Shown: positions 55,535 through 64,000 of the stretch, piece after piece | How the letters are laid out: every line of letters begins with the position of its first letter | How positions within the stretch are numbered: the first letter of the stretch is position 1 | Origin: Evernia prunastri | Taxonomy: Eukaryota > Ascomycota > Lecanoromycetes > Lecanorales > Parmeliaceae | Direction of reading: 5' to 3' | Assembly: GCA_003184365.1 (NCBI GenBank) | Contig: NKYR01000036.1 | Span: 124,001 to 188,000, forward strand | Length of the DNA stretch: 64,000 nucleotides | Made by a program: the position numbers and the translations under genes | Notes under the pieces: generated by a model | Told to the model about the DNA's origin: nothing | The model's input: the letters and a program-made list of their open reading frames with translations, nothing else | The model's database searches: none

Positions 55535-58500
55535 ATGCCAGGGAGTCAATCGGTTGGTAGTGGCAGGAACAGGAGTGGATCGCAACTGGCTCGAGTCCGT
55601 GGACAAGAATCTATGCCCTCCAGTGCGGACTGCAGTGAGCACGAAGGCACCGAAGAAAATGAGGACCGTGCCAACGGGTTCTTTCGCCAACGAAATGAGT
55701 CTTCTCCCTCGAGAATGTCCTTTTCTTCTTCTCTAAACCAGAAAACACCAGCCAGATCATACTTCCAACACTCTTTTCAGGACTCCCACTGTGAGATCCA
55801 ACTGCCTCAGACTCTATGGGGTGTAGTGTACTAAATGTCGACAGCTCCTGTCAATATTGCAAGGAATGCGTCTCAGGGTGTACGAGAGGATACTGCAGAA
55901 CTTGCCTCGTGGGCTCTGTCCGACATTGCGTCAAACCGCAGCGAGCACTCCCCCTCACGACATCACACTTCCTCTACACCACAGCACCACTCTTACCTAA
56001 GCAGTCAATTGGAGCAAGATGGTCTAACTCGTCATGCATCGAACACTTCTTCCCGTCCTGAGGCCATCCAAGAGGTCTCCGAGCCGGCATCTCCCCAAAG
56101 CTCGCTCTCGTCCCAGAAGTCTCAGTGCCAGTCAGCTTTGACTGAGTTGATCAAAAATTCTCCTCCGACGGAAGAAGACAGCCAAGACGCAGACGAAGAC
56201 GAATCACCTACTACAGCAGGTGTTCACCCAGTCACTGTTAGGGAGGGAATTATCTCACAGCCGAGTGAGCGGACGACACTCCTGCCTAAGAAAACCGCCT
56301 ATGGTTCGATCAAAGACCTTGAGGGCCAGCAGGTCGCTAAACATGAGCCGAAAACCCAAATAAGAGCCGTTCTGCAACGTTTCAAAGTACAGACTGCTCA
56401 TATCGTCAGAGTTGCCTCCAGTCCCAAGTCATGGGATCGGCAGGACATATTGGAGTATGGAGTCCGCCAACCAGCTAGTTTTGTGCCTCCTGTGATACTT
56501 GGACTGCTACTTAACGTCCTTGATGCTCTGTCCTACGGTGAGCTTTAAGTGTTAGAGTACCTGTCTGGAGCAAAATGCTGATCTCGAACAGGCATGATCT
56601 TGTTCCCTCTCGGCAACGCTACTTTTAGAGGTCTGGGACCCGAGGGGATCTCCATGTTCTATGTCAGCTGCATTGTTTCGCAGCTGGTGTATTCTTTCGG
56701 CGGTAGCATCTTCAAAGGAGGGATAGGCTCCGAAATGGTAGGAAGTGCTCAGACTCAAGAAATGCAGTGCTAATAGTATTCCAGATCGAAGTGGTTCCTT
56801 TCTTCCATAAGATGGCATTCACCATCCTCGCAAGGGTAGGCGAGGGCGAAGACAAAAAGGCCGCTGTGCTCGCCACTACAATTGCTGCTTACGCGATGAG
56901 TTCGGTACTTACTGGGGCCGTTTTCTACATCATGGGGTTATGCAAGCTTGGATCTCTGATCGGCTTCTTTCCTCGGCACATTCTAATCGGATGCATTGGT
57001 GGCGTGGGATGGTTCCTGGTGGCGACAGGACTGGAGGTTTCTGCGAGGCTTCCCGGCAACTTGGAGTACGACATACCAACCCTGCAAAAGCTCGTCCGTT
57101 CTGACACCGTGGCTCTTTGGATCATACCTCTAGTCTTGGCTATCGTACTTCAAACCGCGAAACGATGGGTGAAGCATCCTTTGACAGATGCTACTTTCTT
57201 CTTGTCCATCATTGCAGTCTTTTACTACTACGTTGCCGCCATTGAAGAACTCACCATACCCGAGCTACGGAACAGAGGATGGATATTTGCTGCCCCGGAC
57301 GCTGGAAAGCCATTCTATTCTTTCTACGAGCTCTACGATTGGAGACTAATGGACTGGAGGGCCATCTTATCAACGGTGCCTGCAATGCTTGCATTGACCT
57401 TTTTCGGGGTCCTTCATGTTCCTATCAACATTCCAGCCCTAGGTCTGTCGAGTGGAGAGGACAATGTGGACGTAGACCGCGAGCTCCGAGCTCACGGCAT
57501 ATCGAACGCTCTGTCGGGATTCTGCGGGAGCATCCAGGTACTTATTTTTGGAGTGCAGCTGAGGCACCTCGCTGATTGTCAAACAGAATTATCTCGTATA
57601 CACGAACTCAGTGCTATTCATGAGAAGTGGAGGAGACAGTCGGATTGCTGGTGTGATGTTGGCCGCTGCAACTTTTGGTATACTTGTTATCGGACCAATC
57701 ATTATAGGCTTTATTCCGATCATGGTCGTTGGCGCACTCATATTCTATCTGGGACTGGATCTACTGAAGGAAGCCCTGGTAGACACGTGGGGTAAAGTGC
57801 ACCGCCTCGAGTATCTTACCGTACGTTGCCTCCCACATTACTGTGGTAGATCGCCCGAGCTTACTATTTACAGATTCTTATTATCGTCGTTACAATGGGA
57901 GCTTATGACTTCGTCGTCGGTATACTTGTAGGCATCATATTGGCTTGTGTCAGCTTTGTGCTCCAAACCTCCCAAATATCGGCCGTCCGTGGGAAGCTCT
58001 ACGGAGGCGTGGCGAACTCGACAGTCCGAAGACATCCAATTCAGCAACGCTTTCTACTCGAAGCTGGCAAACAGGTTCATGTTATGAAGTTGGCGGGCTA
58101 TCTGTTCTTCGGTACCATTGTCGGCGTCGAGAAGCAGATCCGGGAATTGCTGCGGGAAGAGTCATTTCGGAAACAGCCAATTCGCTTTCTTGTACTTGAC
58201 TTATACAATGTGGATGGCGTCGACTTTTCGGCCGGCGAAGCCTTTAAGCGGACCAACAGGCTACTCATTCAACAGGGAGTTCAAATGGTCATGTGCGGTT
58301 TAGAGATGCAGAGCGATGTTGGCAAGAGTCTTCGCACCGTGGGACTTTTTGGTGACGATGAAGTGGTCTATTACTCCAAGAGTCTCAATTCGGCGCTGGA
58401 ATACTGCGAAAATGAGCTTTTGAAGGCGTTCTATCACCAAAGAGATCTCGACGTAGAGACAGAATCAACTCCTGCTTTTCTTGGTAGGCCTGCTTCGGAG

Positions 58501-59168
58501 CCGTTGAGTAATCTTACTAATACCTGCATAGAAGTCCCGAAGTCAGAGCAGAAAGATACAATATCTTCGGATTTCATGTTGAACTCACCACGAATGCATC
58601 ATCTGCACCAGGTAGCCACGGCGACTCTCAGCGAGCAAAACCCTGCGCCACCTCAAAGATGGTATGACTACCAGCAACCTCTACAGCTTATTCTTCAAAC
58701 CTTTTCAACCGTGTCCGATAAGCCTGAAGATTTCTGGTACAAGACGGTGTCGTTCTTCGTACGCAAAGAGTATGCCGCTGGATCAGTGCTCTACAACTCC
58801 GGCGATCGCGCGAATGGATTCTACTTGCTGCAAAGCGGCATGCTCAAAGCGAGGTACGAGTTCCCCCAAGGCAAATACTCCGAGCTCATTGTGGCTGGCA
58901 CGACCTGCGGGGAGCTTCCGTTTTTCTCGGCTACCGAAAGGACGTCGACGACTTACGCGGAGAGAGATTGCGTCACGTGGATGCTTGACGGTGACCACTG
59001 GAGGAAGATGCAGGATCAGCACCCGGATGTCTCGCAGGAGCTGTTGAAGATAACTCTCAAACTTACAAGCGAGAGAATGGACGCGATCACCAAGTAAGTG
59101 CCGAGCAGCTAATTCAAAAAGCGCTTTGCTCACCAATGGTCAGATACATGTTGCTCACGAGTGGCTGA
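55535..59168 (+). CDS. SulP-family membrane transporter with STAS and cyclic-nucleotide-binding-like domains (Vsb1/YGR125W type)
   Basis: Resembles yeast Vsb1 (YGR125W), a vacuolar SulP protein needed for basic amino acid storage; substrate here is inferred. Exons 55535-55790, 55845-56537, 56592-56737, 56785-57537, 57587-57820, 57874-59093 and 59144-59168 give 1108 residues. An N-terminal cytosolic Ser-rich region (1-300) with TTLLPKK is followed by about ten membrane segments (PPVILGLLLNVLDALSYGMI, IEVVPFFHKMAFTILARV, FFPRHILIGCIGGVGWFLV, NIPALGLSSGED). The STAS-like domain contains FLVLDLYNVDGVDFSAGEAF. A cNMP-binding-like fold near the C-terminus has AGSVLYNSGDRANGFYLLQS and VAGTTCGELPFF. 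First start codon and intron 1 were chosen because exon 2 alone has no well-placed ATG before conserved sequence. Confidence 0.9.
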
Positions 59169-60536
59169 GACGTTATGAATGATGGGTCTCTCAATGGCGA
59201 ATCCATATAGGTTTCTGGCTAGAAGTGTGTATGGGTGATGATGAATGTGTTGCATAGCGTCAGGAGTTCTGGGGACGATGATTAGTGGGGTGGATACTTG
59301 AACGAAATCAGCCAGCAGTTTGAAGCGACGCAAGAAGGCGAGGCCACATCTGAGGGTGTTCTGAGAGGAAGAGGACTGAGGGTTCTTGTTCATAGATCAG
59401 CGGCTTTTGTGCATAAGTTGCGGAAATTATTACGATAATTCCGAGCAGTTTTGATGTAAATAGTTGGAAAAAGCTACGGCGAAGTTTGTGTAGTGTATGT
59501 ATTTTTGGTATTTGCAATCAAGATGGACGAGGAGAGATGCAAAGGGTGAGTGATTGTAAGCGAAGCGAGACTGAAGATAGACGTAGTGGTTACTGTAAGA
59601 GTAGAGTATGCTACGGGTCAGTGCACTTGTTGGAGGTTGAAGGGATTGAAGGAATTGGGCACATGAGCACATGCCTGAGGCATTGAGCTGCAGAGCTGCA
59701 GAGTGACGGTGCTCCTGATACTAGTGCAACGATGATGCGATCATGCGACCATGCGACCATATCCCTTTTCCCTTTTCTTATTCTCCCCCTCCGCTCCCCG
59801 CCATACTCGCAGATGCTCTGAGCTTCCCCTACCTATCTGTGAGACGGAATAATGCAAAGATAACGACCGTTACTCAAGACTTGGATAGATTGTGGGGTGA
59901 ATTGAATTACTTCCGCCTTTATATTTATTATCTATGATGAATAATAATATTGAAGCATAATCACTGTTGCAGAAAATGATGCCAGAAATTCAATTGACCT
60001 AGGTAGCAAATCGTTCAAAATAATTAAATGATAATAATTAACGATTATCCCTTTCTCCTTTCTGCATACAGTACACTAAGGTAGTTGTTTCGAGACTCAG
60101 ACATCGGCTACCTAGACATTAGCGTATCCGATAATACTTTTACCTTTTCCGCTAGCGACCAATCTTAGCGCCTTCGTGTCTCCAAAATAATACCTAATAA
60201 AATAAAATAATTCGAAAGTTTCAAGACAAGCCCCCTTCATTTTGCATTTTGCATCTTTGCACTTTGCACTTTGCACTCACTCCTCGAGTCCCACATATTT
60301 TATTCTTCAGCTTGCCTTTCTCCATCATCTTCTCCTTCTCCTTTTCCTTCTCATCCTCATTCTCTATCCACTTGATCAAAGTGTCTTAGAGACATCTACT
60401 TCAACCACCACCACGATACCTAAACCTTTCACCCAAGAAAGGGCTTTGCCTCTGTTGCTAAACAGTCAAAATACACACACACTGAATCCTTGACCAACCA
60501 ACCCAAGAATCTTTCACATCAGATAATCAAGGAATC
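59169..60536. other. Intergenic region upstream of the Meu6-like gene
   Basis: 1.37 kb. A+T-rich between about 59890 and 60060. From 60230 the sequence turns pyrimidine-rich and C/A-rich like a fungal leader, with a TTTGCA repeat (TTTTGCATTTTGCATCTTTG, 60239-60258). No gene or RNA gene seen. Confidence 0.45.
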
Positions 60537-62857
60537 ATGTCTGCAGCTACCGAGCAGAATTTGTCAGGGCAGGAGCCCATCACTACAACCGCTTCCCAAG
60601 CGACCAGCGATCCCATTCGAGATCAAAACACCTCCGACTTGTCCCCGGAGTCTCGACCAGAGCTAGGTATGAATGGAGTGACTGATGGCACCACCGCCCC
60701 TGCTCCTACTGGCCCAAATGTCAGCAACGCCACCAAAGAGGAGAAGGTTGCAAAGGGGGAGGTCATGGTTGAGTCTCGCCCAATCAACGAGGGCGTTCTG
60801 AACTACAAAGGGCCTGGTCTCAAGTAAGCCTTATCTACTCCATTCACCCCTCTTTCACGCTGTAGTGCATGTCTAATACCCATTCTTCCTTCGCTTAGGG
60901 GTCTCATCTTCTCAAAGAAGTATTTCTGGCTCAGCGATGCACCCTTGGAACATGGACATCTTTCCGGATACCTGAGCAACGAGAAATCAAAGGACATCGC
61001 ACATCCCAATGCTGCACATGCCAGCCAAACGGGTAAAGGTCTTCTCTTCTACGCTAAGCGCGTTGAGGATAAGGGTCATCCCCAAGGTATCTTCAATTTG
61101 GTCAGTATCCTACCTACCCGAACAGGTATCGGCCCACTAACGTTGCCTGTACTCTGTAGGCCGATGTGACCGACGTGGTAAAGGGAAACTTCAACGATTT
61201 TGGCTTTAGCCTCAATGGCCACAAGCACAATTTCCAAGCGACCAATAAATCAGAGAAGGATGGCTGGTTGGTAACAATCGAGACCAAGGCAGCTGAAGCC
61301 AAAACTGCACGTGAAGGCATCGTTGGTAGCTCTGGCTACAAGAGTCGGCTTGAGAAATACGGCATGTTGGCTCATCACCATTCTTTGCCCATGCTAATAG
61401 ATTACAGGTGCTGGTGCCGCTGCCACCACTGGTACTACTCGGTCTCGATCTCGAGGAATGATGGCCAGCAAATCCCGCGAACGTACGACCAAAGACACTA
61501 CGACCCACACCACTCCTGAGGCGGCCGCCGCTGCATTTGACACAACACCTGAGACAGCGGCTGGCACCACCACTAGCGACGCTCCCAACGCTGTCGCTGA
61601 CACAACTACTGGTACCAACTCTGGCACGACTACAGGCGCCGCTACCGGTGCGACTAATGGCGGACACTCTGGTGAAGCCGCTGCTGGTGGAGCTGCTGTG
61701 GGTGCAGTCGCTGGCGCAGCTGCTGTTCGAAATGGTTCTACTTCCGAGGAAGAAAAGCTCAAGGCGGCAAAGAAAAGCCGCTCTCAATCTCGCAACAACA
61801 AGCGTTCCAGCATATTTGGAGGCCTATTGGGCAAGAAAGAGGATAAGAATCTAGAGAAAGAGGAAAAGAAGGAAGAAAAGGCCGAAGACAAGGCCGAGAA
61901 GAAGGAAGACAAAGCCATTCGAAAAGAGGAAAAAGCTGTGGCGAAAGAAATAAAGCACGAAGATAAGGCTGAGAGAAAGGCCGAGAAGCAAGAATTGAAG
62001 GAAGAGGCCAAGGAGGATAGGCTTATTGAGAAAGAGGCGAAGCAACAGGGCGTCGCCAAGACTGGCGACTTTGACGCCGCTGCTGTTGGTAAGTGCTCCG
62101 GTTTTGCCCGCTCACACTGTATTCATCCTAACTTCTCGTAGCATCTCGTGTTATCGGTGAGCCTGTCATTCCTGCCGGAGAAGCCGCAACTGGTGTTGGT
62201 GCCTCAGGCGTGGCACCCGTTGCTGGTCTAGAATATAACGCTACCGAGACCACCCCAACCTCCAGCACCCGGGAGACTGCACCAAAGCCAAACAAGAGAA
62301 ACTCGATCTTCGGCAGTATCTTTGGCAAAAAGGATGCCGCAACCCTCGCTTCAACGGACACCCCACCAGCTGTTCCCGCGAAGGAAGAACAGTCCACTGT
62401 TTCATCCACCGCCCCCCAGCTTGACAACCCTGTGGCCTCGCCCACTGCTGAGACCACCGCAGCCACCACAGAAGCCCCTGCAACAGCCGCAGAAGTAGCT
62501 ACACCAGCTGCTGCTACCTCTCCTGTATCTCCTACAGACAAACGCCGCACCTCCTTCTTTGGTAACCTCGGGACGAAAAAGGAACGAAGGACCGGAGGAA
62601 CATCTGACAACGAGTTGACTGACGGCGAGGGCAAGAAGCAATCCTCTGGTGGATTGGGTGGTCTCCTCCGAAAAGCAAGCCGTGCTCAAAAGGGTTCCTC
62701 TTCGGCAGCCTCCAAGGATGCTGCCAACGTTCCGCTTCCTACTGAGACCCCAGCTGAGGCGACTACCAACGGTGACACCCTCGCCGGGAAGCCAGCAGCG
62801 ACCGAAGGCGAGAGCGGTAATGTCACTGGTACCCACCCGGTGTCAGCTGCCGCCTAG
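60537..62857 (+). CDS. Meu6-like PH-domain protein with charged coiled coil
   Basis: Similar to the fungal family named after S. pombe Meu6 (meiotic expression up-regulated protein 6); role unclear, probably at membranes or the cortex. Exons 60537-60823, 60899-61100, 61160-61361, 61408-62088 and 62142-62857 give 695 residues. The PH-like domain spans about residues 90-230 (GLIFSKKYFWLSDAPLEHG, GKGLLFYAKRVEDKGHPQGI, DFGFSLNGHKHNFQA, KDGWLVTIETKAAEA). Intron 3 has a GC donor (GCATGT) and is 46 bp; it is the only splice that keeps the frame. Downstream come Thr/Ala-rich linkers, a Lys/Glu coiled coil (EKEEKKEEKAEDKAEKKEDK), and three copies of a KRxSxFGxxxGKK-type motif. No stop or frameshift defects. 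Confidence 0.9.
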
Positions 62858-64000
62858 AAGCAGTCAAACCGATGAGAGTACAGAAACGTGGTCAATACCC
62901 CTGGACATCAGCGATTTCATATGCATATTACCCTCGTTCGTTCGCGCCGGTTTCGCCGTCTTCACCAACCCACATCTGACTGGCAAAACACCTCCTATTC
63001 GTCCTTGTGTGTGTTTTCGGGCGTGCAGAATATTAGACTGATACCTGGTCCCTTTCTTTGCGGTTGTCGTTGTTACTCGTTGTCCTTCCAAAATACCCAC
63101 TCCTCCTCCCCTTTCTGTACCGATACCCCGCGTCAGCTTCTCTTATCGGAGACAGTGCGCTCGGCCATTAGGGCAAAACTCGATTGTGCAGATGGCATGT
63201 ACCTTTAATACTTAATAATGAGAAGCCTGGTTCTTTCGGCCTTTGTTCCCCTCTCGAGAGAGCGAGAGTGAAAGCCACCATTGACTGTAGATTGGTAACA
63301 CCCAGCACATTTATTGCATGTGATTGAAGTGAAAGCTCGGCAGTAGAGTTGTCAGTTGGCAAACCGCCTCGCCGAGAGTTGTAATGCTGCGTGGAGATAC
63401 CCGCTTTTGAGATAGGGGCTTCTTGTTTGACGCTCGCAGCACAATATGCATGTATTCGCAGTGTGTGTCAGTAGCCGTTGTATAATGCTCTACGACGCGC
63501 GCTGCCATTCTAGAACCTCACCTGCCTGCGATTTCTGTGGCTAGTATGCAATGACTTCGGCACAGTAGCTAGCCATCACATTTAGTCATCACATTTGTTT
63601 GACATGAAAAGTGTACGGTTGTTAAAGAGAGACTAGGCTTTTTTTTGGTATTTTCTATCAAAAGTCGTGATGAGCGCGTGTGGTGCGCAAGAGCAGGAAT
63701 GGTAAAAGGACAGAAGACACAAATCGTAGCCACGAGTACAATCCGTCACCAGAGGTGGATCGGGAGACATCAGAACCGGCCGTTGTGAAGAAGAGTAACG
63801 TCACCCGAACCCCCTTTTCGCTGTAAACTGTAACAGCCACGAATCGCACGCATGAATTAAAGAACTAGGGAAAATCCCCCTTCTCTCTCTCCTGTTATTC
63901 CTCGACCGACAGGGGTCATCACTCCGTTCCCAGGAGAGCTCGTACTGCCGGTCTCTTAATCGTGGTATCTCAACCCCAATACACCATGTTTTATCACAAG
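62858..64000. other. Terminal intergenic sequence
   Basis: 1.14 kb to the end of the window. Overlapping small frames only; the C/T-rich stretch from 63885 might be the leader or 3' end of a gene outside. Nothing supported. Confidence 0.35.

Overview
The window is about 64 kb of chromosome from a filamentous ascomycete (Pezizomycotina). The reasons are: short phase-preserving introns, mostly 46-60 bp, with GTATGT/GTRAGT donors and CTAAC/CTGAC-like branch points; gene families confined to or typical of this group (Grg-1/CCG-1, Meu6-type PH protein, a DIM-5-like H3K9 methyltransferase without a visible chromodomain, a SulP-STAS-cNMP transporter); and a CpA-depleted A+T-rich tract that looks like old repeat-induced point mutation (RIP). 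The class is not certain. Short ACCTACCTA-type motifs between genes would suit Leotiomycetes or Sordariomycetes, but this is only a hint.

Layout. 1-3.3 kb: the C-terminal half of the calcium channel Cch1 (+). 4.4-5.1 kb: an ambiguous locus with open frames on both strands. 5.2-7.1 kb: H3K9 methyltransferase (-), divergent from RRP1 (+) across an A+T-rich RIP-like tract. 9.6-15.2 kb: sphingoid base kinase (-) and beta-COP/Sec26 (-). 15.5-20.5 kb: Mago nashi, GID4/Vid24 and Caf40/Rcd1 (all +). 21.9-24.8 kb: a PHD-finger protein (+). 26.4-29.9 kb: a very large, mostly disordered protein I do not recognise (-). 32.8-35.5 kb: the ABC-F protein Gcn20 (+). 36.8-40.1 kb: Kin1/Par-1 kinase (-). 41.0-43.3 kb: GPATCH1/TOUGH-like G-patch protein (+), convergent with Rxt2 (-, 43.5-45.3 kb). 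48.4-62.9 kb: a + strand series of HMG-box protein, Grg-1, Psf1 (GINS), a Vsb1-like transporter and Meu6-like PH protein.

Exon-intron models were built by hand from splice signals, reading-frame continuity and family conservation. For every complete spliced model the summed exon length is a multiple of three. Multi-exon genes are given as one span, with exon coordinates in the evidence.

Most genes are conserved housekeeping functions: secretion, RNA processing, ribosome biogenesis, replication, translation control, polarity and transcription. I see no secondary-metabolite cluster, intact transposon, CRISPR array, confident tRNA/rRNA gene or operon-like system. Four genes act on chromatin or transcription (H3K9 methyltransferase, PHD protein, Rxt2, HMG-box protein), but they are scattered and I do not infer a functional cluster. 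The most noteworthy points are the CpA-free tract upstream of the heterochromatin methyltransferase gene, a candidate SUMO-interacting motif in that protein, a GC-AG intron and a three-times-repeated motif in the Meu6-like gene, the unrecognised 1139-residue protein, and several perfect inverted or tandem repeats between genes. I found no convincing previously undescribed system.
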